A stretch of 64,000 nt of DNA from Ophiura sarsii (lineage: Eukaryota; Echinodermata; Ophiuroidea; Amphilepidida; Ophiuridae), in NCBI GenBank assembly GCA_035610835.1, contig CM069446.1, forward strand, positions 2,247,001-2,311,000, in the 5' to 3' direction. The notes under the pieces are model-generated. The model made no database searches and had not been told where the DNA came from. It saw only the letters and a list, made by a program, of their open reading frames with translations. Below, in pieces: positions 23,433 through 33,429 of this stretch. Position numbers and translations under genes: made by a program. The first letter of the stretch is position 1. Each line of letters begins with the position of its first letter.

Positions 23433-23805
23433 AAGCTGAAAAGGCAGAAAAATCAGTTCCAACTGTATCAGTAAGGGGCACCAAGGATGGATCCAGATGG
23501 ATTCAACAGCACTACACCAACAATGTAAAATATTGAAATGACTAAAAAGGTGTGCAATGACAACATCCAAGGTTGAGACAATTAAAGGCAAAAGAAACAG
23601 CACAATAACATGGGGACCGACGTTTCGGAATGATAAAACAATTCCTTTAACTAGGTATAGGACAAGTTAAAAAACACAACTGTCTCTGACCAGCATAGAC
23701 TAAAAAATGATGCACTGTATTACAGAAGTAATGGGAGTGGGTTTAAAAATTGGATTATTGATATAATACAATAGGAGGAAATCAGGATAATGGTGTGTAT
23801 AAAAT
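23433..23805 (-). repeat. PLE terminal repeat, 3' copy (pLTR)
   Basis: Starts AAGCTGAAAAGGCAG and matches 28,466-28,838 almost base for base; I see two single-base length differences. Contains a hammerhead-like motif at 23,612-23,663. Confidence 0.85.
23612..23663 (-). ncRNA. Hammerhead-like ribozyme motif, probably degenerate
   Basis: On the minus strand a GGAAT...ATTCC stem-loop is followed by GAAACGTC and then GGTCCCC. This matches stem II, the GAAA strand, a self-complementary ACGT for a minimal (dimer-type) stem III, and the cleavage-site triplet GTC of PLE hammerheads. The CUGAUGA strand should sit just before stem II, but the sequence there is CTAGTTAAA. Activity is therefore doubtful. 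The same variant occurs in the other terminal repeat (28,646-28,697). PLE terminal repeats are known to carry hammerheads; this assignment is by eye. Confidence 0.45.
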
Positions 23806-24193
23806 GGAGAGGGTGGATTAAACTAGCATGACTTGGTGAAGTCAACCATGCAGAGAGGATTTATGACAAGTGTTGTATGGAGGGCCAGCATACACATATG
23901 ATGATACTGAAGAAAGGATGGACAGCCAATCAGGTAAAATCCCTGGTGGTCATGTTAAAAACAAAAAATAATAAAATATATACCAAAACAAAACTTCACT
24001 AAATCCTACAAGAAACAGCGCCTGGTTGGGTGTGCCGTTCCCCCACAGTTTAAGAGTACAATACTCGGTGGGTTCATAAGTTACAGTTAACACGCCGGAA
24101 GCACCTATTCCAACCAGGCATTATCCCTAATAAATGGAACCATGACCACCGAAAGGATGAAGAAAAGGAGAACCAGGAGGCTGACTGGGGAGA

Positions 24194-25067
24194 TCAATGT
24201 GAAGCTTTGATGTTGATACCATGGGGGGAAGAGGTACAGAGGTTTTTGATCCATTTAGCTTCAAGAGCAAGTCTTAGGAAACGGTCTGAACTGCCTGGTC
24301 GATCAATAGCCATGATGAAAATGTCGTCAACACTGTGATGGGCTGAATTAAAGTGTCGAGCCACTGGTTTGTCTCTGCGATGTTTGGTGTCACCACAGTG
24401 TTCGAGAAGCCGGGTCTTTAGGGAGCGTTTGGTTTCCCCTACATATTGCATACCACACTTCCCACATGAAATCAGGTATATGACATTGGTGGACTGGCAG
24501 TTTAGAGGATGATAAATGTTGAATTGTTCCCCAGAAACATGACTGGTAAGTATGGAGCCGGTCTGTGTGTGCTGGATGGGTATTGAATTATCACCATGCT
24601 TGTGTCTGCAGGCTGCGCATTTGTTGCATGGATGAAAACCTTTGGCTGGTGCATCTGTAGAAGGAGTTTTGACGCCAGAGCTCACAATCATGTCTTTGAT
24701 ATTAGATTAGAGGGTCTGCGAAATGCAACCATGGGTGCCTCAGGTATGGCTTCCTGGCATCGTTTGGAGGAATGGAGAAGATGAAGATATTTGTTGAGAG
24801 TGGTGGCAGTGGTGGTGTGAGAAGGGTCATAGGTTAATACAAAAGGGACGCGACTGGATGTCTTCTTCTTTTGGCGCGGTTGAAGGGCTTCGGATCTGGG
24901 AATGACGATAGCTTTTTGGATTTGTGTGTTGATGACTTTAGGAGGATACCCTCTGGCAGTAAGATGTTGTTTTAGCTGTGTTACTCTAGTGGAGAGGGTC
25001 TCATCAGATGAGCAGATTCTTCGAAGTCTAAATCCCAGGCTATACGGCAGGCTGGTCTTGGAGTGTC
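24194..25067 (-). pseudogene. PLE ORF, C-terminal part: RT thumb end and GIY-YIG endonuclease
   Basis: From 25,067 downward the frame continues the RT ORF (HSKTSLPYSLGFRLRRICSS) and stops at a TGA near 24,690. A duplicated 5-mer (ATTAGATTAG, 24,701-24,710 on plus) shifts the frame. Without the extra five bases the frame runs into the GIY-YIG ORF (24,691-24,194, 165 residues). That ORF has a CxxCxxC cluster (PCNKCAAC, about residues 22-29), then VIYLISC..CGMQYVGET with the downstream R, H and E-type positions of Penelope GIY-YIG nucleases. The nuclease nicks target DNA for reverse transcription in this family. It ends PHGINIKASH, whose coding DNA is repeated inverted at 28.87 kb. Confidence 0.85.
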
Positions 25068-25069
25068 TA

Positions 25070-26360
25070 CACTGAAAAATAATTTGGTGTCATTTTGACA
25101 CTAAAACAAGCGTCAAAAAATGGGTCCTCAGTTGGCCACCTAAAGGTGTCAAATTGACACCATTATGGGTGTAAAATATGACACCTTAGGGTGTCATATT
25201 CATTTTGACACCTTTGGGTGGTTACCTGAGGACCCATTTTCGAAAATGCCATTACACCCAAATGGGGTGTAATATTGACTCTCTTTAAGTGTCATATTGA
25301 GTTTGACACCCTAAAGGTGTCAAATTGACACCATTTTGGGTGTCAAATTGACACCATTATGGGTGTCAAATTGACACCTTTGGGTGTCATATTCATTTTG
25401 ACACCTTTGGGTGGTTACCTGAGGACCCATTTTCGAAAAAGTCATTACACCCCAAATGGCATCCAAAAAACACCAATTGGTGTCATTTTGACACCAAATT
25501 GGTGTAATTCTGACACCAAATTGGGCGTCTATCAACATATCAACGCATGCGTTTTCTCGTCGCCATTTTGTTTGCATGTTAAGAGCCGGTAAGACTGGTA
25601 AGTACCGATCTGCTCCATTTCCAGACATTTTTGATAATAATTATGATACAATTAGCGTAATGTAAGACGTCCGTATGAAAAAGATGACCACTGAGCCAGA
25701 TAAATCAGGCTACATGCATGTAATGTTGCACATATCATCGTATGCATGCATGACGAACACACACATAGTACTACATGTAGTAGGTCCATGCACTGAGACA
25801 CAGTCCAACAAAATGCTAGTTTCTGACTATGAAATTGTAATTCATTTCATCAGTTAGTTGGCGCAATATTAAACAACATGAACAAGGCTATACATTACGC
25901 TAATTGTATCATAATTATTATCAAAAATGTCTGGAAATGGAGCAGATCGGTACTTACCAGTCTTACCGGCTCGTAACATGCAAACAAAATGGCGACGAGA
26001 AAACGCATGCGTTGATATGTTGATAGACGCCCAATTTGGTGTCAGAATTACACCAATTTGGTGTCAAAATGACACCAATTGGTGTCATGCTGCTTCGACA
26101 CCTCTAAAAACCGTGAGCTTTCCCGCCAACTATTGACGCCCTTGGAGTTATTTCAATTAATCTGACACCAGTTTAGGTGTAAATCACTAAATGATCACTG
26201 AAAGGAGTCCGTCGGACACTTAACGGTGTCAACGTAAATTATGTGCAAACCCATATCATTGACGATTACACCAATTTTGGAGTCAAAATAACGCCTTTGT
26301 AAGTGTCATTTACAGTTGACTCCAAGAAGGCGTCGCTGTGACACCAATTTATTTTCAGTG
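25070..26360. mobile_element. TA-flanked palindromic MITE inside the PLE reading frame
   Basis: Termini CACTGAAAAATAATTTGGTG (25,070) and CACCAATTTATTTTCAGTG (ends 26,360) are inverted repeats, flanked by TA (25,068-25,069, 26,361-26,362). Sub-terminal DNA is packed with GGTGTCA/TGACACC repeats. Two long arms (about 25,490-25,665 and 25,895-26,085) are inverted copies of a segment with GCATGCG, CAAAATGGCGACGAG and splice-donor-like GGTAAGT. No transposase. Removing the element plus one TA (1293 bp, divisible by three) restores the PLE frame exactly. Confidence 0.9.
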
Positions 26361-27815
26361 TAGGATGGCATGAGGACCATTGAAGGTACTGGTGAGTGTC
26401 GGTAGGTTTGGAATACAAATCTGTCTCCAAGATGCCATTATGAAGAGACACCATCACATCAAGAAAAGGAATAGAAGTGACCGATCTCTCTGATGTGAAT
26501 TGGATGGAAGGATGAATAGAGTTGGAGTGATCGATAAATTTGTCAAGTTCCTCTTCACCATGAATCCAAATAAGAAAAACATCATCGATGTACCGGAGCC
26601 ATATAAGTGGTTTATGCGATGCGGATGAAAGCAACTTGTCCTCTAGCCGCCCCATAAATAGACAAGCTCCAGAAGGTGCCATACGGGTTCCCATAGCTGT
26701 ACCATGAATCTGGATGTAATTGTTTCCAGCCAGTTCAAAGTTGTTTTGCGTGAGGGTGAGATCGAAAAACTTGGTAAGAGTGTCGACCTTAGTTATGTCG
26801 TGGTCACCTGCCAGGTAGTACTTGCAGGCTTCAATGAAATCAGCCGTTGGTATGTTAGAATACAGTGCCCTGACATCCATGGTGCATATAATGGTGTTAT
26901 TCGGTAGAGGTCCATGTTGCCTGTTGATGGAGTTGAGCTGACGTAAGAAATCATTGTCGTCCTCTACATATGAAGGCAGTTTCTTAACATGAGGCTTAAG
27001 ATGGAGGTCCACATACAAGGAGATTTTCTCTGTGGCAGTACCACATCCACTAATTATGGGTCGCCCAGGCGGAAAGTTGTCATATTTCTTGTGAATCTTT
27101 GGGAGGATGTAAAACCGGCCTGGACGGGGATGATTAGGATTAAGAGCAGACTGCATGTCGTCATCAATGGTCCCTGCACATCTAGCTTCCTTGATGGCCG
27201 AAATAACTTTTTTGGCAAACTTTTGAGTAGGATCTTTTTTCAGAGTTGTGTAGTAAGTAGCATCGTTGAGTTGTCGATGGCACTCGGCAAGGTATTCCTT
27301 CGTATCCATAACAACGATGGCAGACCCTTTATCGGCTTCCTTTATGACTACATCACTGTTGTGTTTAAGGCTGGTGATAGCTGCAGATTCTTCTCTGGTA
27401 GTGTTGGGGTATAACTTACTAGTAGAAACACCTTGAAGAATGTCCGTTTCCACGGCAGTGATATAGGCATCAAGGGCTGGATCTCTACCAAGGGCTGGTG
27501 TAAAAAATGACTTACGACGGAGTAAAGGATGGTTGGTAATAACTTCCATGTTGGACGAGTCTGCACGATCAGTGTTGGATTCGTTGACTGGCTTATGAAA
27601 ATACTCCTTCAACCGCAGACGTCGGGCAAATTGGATGAGGTCAGCCCGGAGCTGGATAGAATTAACATGACGGGGGATGGGACAAAATTTCAGACCTTTG
27701 GAAAGTGCTGCGAGTTCATGGTCTGAAAGTTGATGGGTGGATAAGTTGACAACTGTATTGGTGATGGCAGGGTATCCTCTACCTTTGCGCGCCAAATTTC
27801 TGTATCGGGTGCGTT
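26361..27815 (-). pseudogene. PLE ORF, reverse-transcriptase part
   Basis: An ORF of 509 codons from 27,795 (first Met; the frame opens slightly upstream at about 27,818) ends inside the MITE, so its last ~32 codons are MITE DNA. RT landmarks in order: GRFYILPKIHK (about residue 228), PGRPIISG, TMDVRALYSNIP (~311, catalytic Asp), HGTAMGTRMAPSGA (~370), and LRYIDDVFLIW (~408, the YIDD catalytic pair), then FLDV and TDTHQYLQWSSCHP. These are typical Penelope/Poseidon-type RT motifs, related to telomerase. The catalytic Asp residues are intact; the gene is broken by flanking lesions only. Confidence 0.9.
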
Positions 27816-27819
27816 TGAT

Positions 27820-28435
27820 CCATTTACGACATCTTGTAGTGGTCTTTGGAATGGTCTAAATCAGCCTGGTCTAAATGATGTGATTGGTCCTGGCTAGTCT
27901 CAGCAGGATCAGTAGAGTTGTCAGGCTCAACATGAGGTGTCTGGTTCTTGCTTTTCTTGGTAGAAACATATGACGTGTTAAGATGTTGGAAATGACCCCT
28001 GTCAGTTTTATGATTCTTTCTCCTTTGAAGCTCCATTTTATACATGTGTCCAATATCATTAAGCTTGTTGAAAAGCATGTGGAATTCCTCTCTAATTGTT
28101 GCCTGTCGAAGTACATCAGCAAGTTCAATAAAGCGCTGGGTGCATGTGGTAATGTTGATATGACACTCTAGGATGGCTATGTCCATGATGGAGGAAGAAG
28201 CTTGTTGAACAACTCGCTGATGTAACTGGAGGCATAAACTATGTGACAGGTTTGCAGAAGATTTGACAAGCAGACCAATCGGAATACAGCAATTGGCTTT
28301 AAGCAAGTAAAGAAATTCAAGATGAGAAGAGAAACGAAGGAATTTGCACTGTATGCGTCTGAGCTGGTTAAAGACAAAGCGAATTGGAGCAGGAAAAAGA
28401 GAGATGTAGATGGGAACTGCTACAGGAGCCATGAT
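27820..28435 (-). pseudogene. PLE N-terminal ORF, out of frame with RT
   Basis: An open frame from about 28,435 (MAPVAVPIYI) to a stop near 27,824 encodes a polar, Gln/Glu/Asp/His-rich C-terminal half (QRRKNHKTDRGHFQHLNTSY, then SQDQSHHLDQADLDHS). The RT frame begins within a few bases, in another frame (RCRKWIKRTRYRNLARKG). In the family these are normally one ORF, so a small indel near 27,815-27,840 is likely. The frame also extends upstream through the terminal repeat, but that part lacks motifs. Confidence 0.6.
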
Positions 28436-28465
28436 GGCTGCAATGGGAACTGAATAACAAAGTAC

Positions 28466-28838
28466 AAGCTGAAAAGGCAGAAAAATCAGTTCCAACTGTA
28501 TCAGTAAGGGGCACCAAGGATGGATCCAGATGGATTCAACAGCACTACACCAACAATGTAAAATATTGAAATGACTAAAAAGGTGTGCAATGACAACATC
28601 CAAGGTTGAGACAATTAAAAGGCAAAAGAAACAGCACAATAACATGGGGACCGACGTTTCGGAATGATAAAACAATTCCTTTAACTAGGTATAGGACAAG
28701 TTAAAAAACACAACTGTCTCTGACCAGCATAGACTAAAAAATGATGCACTGTATTACAGAAGTAATGGGAGTGGTTTAAAAATTGGATTATTGATATAAT
28801 ACAATAGGAGGAAATCAGGATAATGGTGTGTATAAAAT
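28466..28838 (-). repeat. PLE terminal repeat, 5' copy (pLTR)
   Basis: Direct repeat of 23,433-23,805. It is followed by a short extra duplication of TCAGGATAATGGTGTGTATA (to ~28,862) and then by the inverted partial copy. The hammerhead-like motif lies at 28,646-28,697. Near-identity of the two repeats indicates a fairly young insertion. Confidence 0.85.
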
Positions 28839-28865
28839 TCAGGATAATGGTGTGTATAAAAATTT

Positions 28866-29316
28866 TAAATGGATCAAAAACCTCTGTACCTCTTCCCCCC
28901 ATGGTATCAACATCAAAGCTTCACATTGATCTCCCCACTCAGCCTCTTGGTTCTCCTTTTCTTCATCCTTTTGGTGGTCATGGTTCCATTTATTAGGGAT
29001 AATGCCTGGTTGGAATAGGTGCTTCCGGCGTGTTAACTGTAACTTATGAACCCACCGAGTATTGTACTCTTAAACTGTGGGGAACGGCACACCCAACCAG
29101 GCGCTGTTTCTTGTAGGATTTAGTGAAGTTTTGTTTTGGTATATATTTTATTATTTTTTGTTTTTAACATGACCACCAGGGATTTTACCTGATTGGCTGT
29201 CCATCCTTTTTTCAGTATCATCATATGTGTATGCTGGCCCTCCATACAACACTTGTCATAAATCCTCTCTGCATGGTTGACTTCACAAGTCATGCTAGTT
29301 TAATCCACCCTCTCCA
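28866..29316 (+). repeat. Inverted partial PLE copy (ORF end plus 3' UTR)
   Basis: Reverse complement of 23,805-24,256: it reads forward through the last codons of the GIY-YIG ORF to its stop and the 3' UTR, ending at CCACCCTCTCCA (29,316). Such inverted 5'-truncated partners are a hallmark of Penelope insertions. Confidence 0.85.
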
Positions 29317-30285
29317 TGCTTCTTTTAACTTCCAGACATTTTTCTATGCGACAGGGCTTTTATTGTGATAAAATGGACAATAAACTGACTTGTCATAACA
29401 ACACAGCCTTATTTCTTCCGCCATTTCATTTACAATCAACCCGGCCGCGATTTTTTTTTACTAGTAAACAACAAATCCCCTACTATTTTAATTATAGGCC
29501 GATAATAAATATGATACGTTTGTTATTAATATTTATTATTAAAATCTTACGGAATCTCGATAACAGAAACTTCACTGTTTCCCCGTTTTTCTTCTTCTTT
29601 TTCACTCCATGCATATTTTACTTCAACAGCAGCTTACAGGCACCGTCGAGGCCTGGCCTGCCGGCCACTCCGCCCGCGCACTGCGGTAGATTTTATGCGT
29701 TGTGCCGCCTGTGCGTAAAAATATTACCATAAAAAAGTACTGTATACGGTACTTTTTCTCGCCACTTTTTTTGCAGGTAAGTTCGTCAGTCCCCACACCA
29801 AGGCCAACCGACGCATGCGCAAAAGATAATAAGGCCGATGGTGCAGGGGGCGACGGATACAGTCTAGTATTTACCCTGGTTTAAATATGGCGATTTTGAA
29901 TTTGGTGACTGCGTTCACGAAAAATACGCGAAGTGGTACGCGAAGTAGGGCACGCAAGCACACGCGACGATTGCGTTTTACGCGGAGAGAGACACTGCTC
30001 CTGTACACGCACGATGCTGCATTCGTTCTTTTCCGTGCAGTTCCGAAAAATACCGACATACCTCCAATTTTCCCCCATGGTGGAAATCCAAAATGGCGAC
30101 TGTTACATGTAAAGAGATAGGGCAAAAAAATCGTCTGGATTCTCCTTTATAATTCTTAGTGTGTGAAAACGGCTAGCGCGTACTCCATCTAGGATTTAGG
30201 ATCTAGGATTCCAGAAATAGGTTTTTTTTACCACAGGGAATTGTGTCGGTCAAAAGGTCAAGGTACATTGCCCTTTTGAATCTCT
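29317..30285. other. Unassigned, locally CpG-rich DNA with promoter-like motifs
   Basis: No gene model can be supported. The part 29,640-30,110 is richer in CpG than its neighbours. It holds GACGCATGCGCA (NRF1-type palindrome, about 29,811), AATATGGCG (29,884) and AAAATGGCGAC (~30,090, YY1-like). A 77-codon Arg-rich ORF (29,887-30,120) has no recognisable domain. This could be a host promoter or first exon, or another repeat. Confidence 0.35.
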
Positions 30286-30289
30286 TTTG

Positions 30290-30412
30290 AGCAGCTTGGT
30301 GCTAAGCATAGATAAAAGGAACCGACAATTTGGAACCCGGTAGTATATATTTTACGGAATAAATCGTATTGGAAACTGGAACCAATGCTTAGCACCAAGC
30401 TGCCGAAAGCTG
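30290..30412. repeat. Hairpin with GCAGCTTGGTGCTAAGCAT arms
   Basis: GCAGCTTGGTGCTAAGCAT (about 30,291) is inverted as ATGCTTAGCACCAAGCTGC (~30,387), with further partial pairing of GGAACC/GGTTCC inside. It is probably the ends of a short foldback element. Confidence 0.65.
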
Positions 30413-30589
30413 GAGTCGCCCTTTTTTGGGCCCCTGTATGCGGCCATTTTGACATTTGCGTAATAAAAGAACGTTCCCGTCACTTTTGAGAGGTGCGTGG
30501 AGCTCATTTTCTTTTAAAATGGTTCTAGTTGACAATTCACTAAGAAACTAAGGTATCAAGAAATTGGTCATGAAATGCAAGCTAATGTC

Positions 30590-32090
30590 TCTACTATAAG
30601 CTTGAATAATATTAAGTAAACAGTGAATTAATGCGCGCGTAGCAAAAAATGTCTATTTTAACACTAAAAAGGTGCAGAAAACGTTTATGAAGCCATCTGT
30701 TTAATGAAATTGAATAGCACCAAATAAAAAATAATTCCCGTGGAGCGCGAAAAAAATTGCTATTGTAAAAATAAAAAGTTAAAAAAAAACGTTCCTGAAG
30801 CTATCTTGAACAATAAATAATCAGTGAAACAAATACGCGCGTAACACGCAAAAATGTCTATTTTAACAATAAAAGGTCCAGAAAACGTTTTGAAGCCATC
30901 TTGTTCAAATTGAATAAGAAATATTTTAAAAAAAGGCTATTGTAAAAATAAAGGTAAAAAACCCGTTCCTGGAACCATCTTTTTAAGCATGAATAATAAA
31001 ACATTCCTACTAATTCGCGCGTAGCGCGAATTTTTTTGTTATTTTTACACTAAAATGGTCCTGAAAACGTTCCTAAAAAACAATCTTGTTAAGCTTGAAT
31101 AATAAATGTTAAAATAATTTGTGTAAAAACTGGTTATTTTAACACTAAAATGGTCCTGAAAAACGTTCATGAAGCCATTTTGTTTAAGCTTGAATAATAA
31201 AAAAATGAATCCAATTCGCTCGAAACGCGCAAAAGTGTCTAGTTTAATAACTAAAATGTTCCAGAAAATGTTTCTGAAACGTGTTGTTATAAATCTTGCA
31301 TAATAATAATTGAAACCAATTCGCGCGAAGCCCGCACAAAATGGCTGTTTTAATACTAAATAGCTCCAGAAAACGTTCCTGAGCGTATAAACTGTCAGTT
31401 TGATAAACTAAAAATGTCCAGAAAACTTTCCTTATGCCATCTTTTTATAACTTGAATAAAGAAACATTTAATGTAATTTGCGCGAAGCGCGCAAAAATTT
31501 CTAGTTTTTTCAATACAATGGTCCAGAAAACGTTCCTGAAACCATGCTGTTAAGCTTGAATAGTTAAACTTGAAACTAATTCGCGCAAAAATAGTCTTTT
31601 GAGGGGGGGGGCATCGTCCCATCGTGCAATGATGGGGGCCCACTCCGCGCTTGCACTGTATATACTCGTTACCCTCCTTATCTTCCTTTTTTTAAACTCT
31701 TTTGCCAATGGGGGACCCCCCCCCCCCCCCCCCCCTGGTTACGCCACTGGTGATTCAGAGGCCGAGCTGTTGGGTTTTACTTGCCTGGATGACCTAACAC
31801 TCTCCTTGCTATCAATATTTACTTTCGTTATAACACTCACATGGTTCAGAGACGTAGAGATAAAGTGAGAGACACTAATAAAAGCTCCCGGCCTCTCCTT
31901 TTCCTCCCCTCCTCCTCCTTATCTCCTCCCCCTCCCTTCCTCCTATCCCCCTCCCCTCCCCTCCTCCTCTCCTCCCTTCCCCTCCTCTTCTCCTCCCCTC
32001 CTCTCTCCTCTCTCTTTTTTACCCTCCGGGGACCCGGGGGGCTTGAGCCCCCAAAGCCCCCCCCCCCCTGGGCACGCGCCTGATTTGGTA
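30590..32090. repeat. Composite repeat, copy 2: ~105-bp units, G-run hairpin, pyrimidine tract
   Basis: About ten units share ACGTTCCTGAAGCCATC, AAGCTTGAATAATAAA and TTCGCGCG(A/T)AGCGCGC (30,655-31,560). They are followed by a G-run segment (31,600-31,640), a C run with GGTTACGCCACTGG (31,718-31,750), CTCTCCTTGCTATCAATATT, and a (CTCCCC)n tract ending in C and G runs. The order is the same as in 12.8-13.7 kb. Confidence 0.8.
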
Positions 32091-33425
32091 GGTTTTTTGG
32101 GTGTATTTTAATTGTAATGTTCTGGTAACATTTCTTACTTTTTCTGATAAATGAGGGCGCTATACCAATTGTCCAACTTTGGGGGCCAATTTCTCAGAAC
32201 TTTCGGGGATATCATATTATTGTTTTGATTTAATGATCAAAGATATCATGACATTTAAGGAAAATGTCAAATTGAAAAATCCAGTCGCTTTATAAGCGAG
32301 AAAATGGGCATTTTGTAACACTCATTTAGCATGTAAACGTATAGGCGAACATTTGGTGGTGTGAATTCATAATGCACTTTATCAATTGCAAGCTCGCCCC
32401 GGGGACTATGCGGGGCCTGTACACGAGTGTGCAAACAAAAAATGGTCCTATGCGAGGAGTGTGAGTGGGGACGTACGCTATAAGGTTACACAAATGTATA
32501 CCCCGGGCGTCGCTATAATAAGTTAGAGATGCGATGCGCTTGACTGAATAAGCCTAGGCCTAATAAACACAAAGGGAACACAATGAATGCATCCCGTATG
32601 TTGCAGAAAGAAATGAAGCGATTCGCGACTGTGGCCGGGACTACGACTGTACCCGCCGGACGTAACATCAGCAATGTGTACGTCCGGCCTAATCCCACGA
32701 GGCTGGGGATGCAATTGATAAGTGCATAACAATACAGATAACTGATATCGAAGGAAAGTATGCCCTCTGATCAGGGTAGCACTGCTCAAAAATGTGAGGA
32801 GTCCCATTTAATTTTTCAGGACTGCAAAAACTAATTTTAAGGGGTCCCCAGAAATATAAGGGGTCCTCGTTGAACTGCGAGTCGGTGACCCTCATTGCAA
32901 ACAGTCGCTAACACAGATACGCACACTAGCGTACGTGTAACTCATATACCTATGTCGTGTCCATTTTAATCAGTAGAAGATACTTATAGAATGTTTTGGA
33001 AATCGCTTTTGCGGAAGCGATTCGGAAGCGACTTATAAATGTGTTTAAAAACTTTTAAAATACTGGATTTGCATTGTACTTATCTTTTACGGACATTAAC
33101 AAATTTACAATGTAGGAGATTGACAATTTCAGAATGTCTAGTAAGGTTCCACGTCCATACATCGTCAGATTTAAGGGGTCCCTTCATTTTCGATTGGGAC
33201 CCGTTAGTGAAGTTCAATTTGTAAACTACGCGTCCCACAAGAAAATGAGGGGTCCTAGGACGCGGGGACGCGCAAGAACGCGACCCTTGCCTCTGATTAA
33301 CCAGAGAGCATCAAGGCAACCATAAGTTTACCCTTCTTTAGAAAACCCTGCAAAAGTCATATTTGATTTTCATAAGAACTAAGGAGCTTTAGGAAAACTC
33401 ATAAAGTTACTATCATGTTAAAGAT
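32091..33425. other. Unassigned DNA
   Basis: No gene is supported. The phrase AGGGGTCC recurs near 32,840, 32,858, 33,175 and 33,248, suggesting a degraded dispersed repeat. ORFs here are short and featureless. Confidence 0.4.
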
Positions 33426-33429
33426 TTAA

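Larger units (their letters stand above)
23433..29316 (-). mobile_element. Penelope-like retroelement (PLE) with terminal repeats and inverted partial copy
   Basis: Reading on the minus strand: a terminal direct repeat (28,838-28,466), an N-terminal ORF, the RT domain, a GIY-YIG endonuclease domain, a 3' UTR, and a second copy of the terminal repeat (23,805-23,433). Outside the 5' repeat, 28,866-29,316 is an inverted copy of 23,805-24,256 (the end of the ORF plus the 3' UTR). Direct terminal repeats plus an inverted, 5'-truncated partner is the known architecture of Penelope elements. The copy is dead: a frame change near 27.82 kb, a MITE at 25,070-26,360, and a 5-bp duplication at 24,701-24,710. 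Confidence 0.9.

Noticed and set aside
25070..26360. Separate host exon inside the Penelope element
   Set aside because: Frames through it are mirror-image repeats, and deletion restores the Penelope frame, so it is an inserted MITE.
26989..27414. 141-codon antisense ORF
   Set aside because: Shadow of the Penelope RT frame.
23433..28838. LTR retrotransposon
   Set aside because: Terminal direct repeats exist, but the proteins are Penelope RT and GIY-YIG, with no gag, protease, integrase or TG...CA ends.
29316..29732. 138-codon ORF as a gene
   Set aside because: Low-complexity Phe/Leu-rich, starts at the Penelope edge, no motif, AT-driven.
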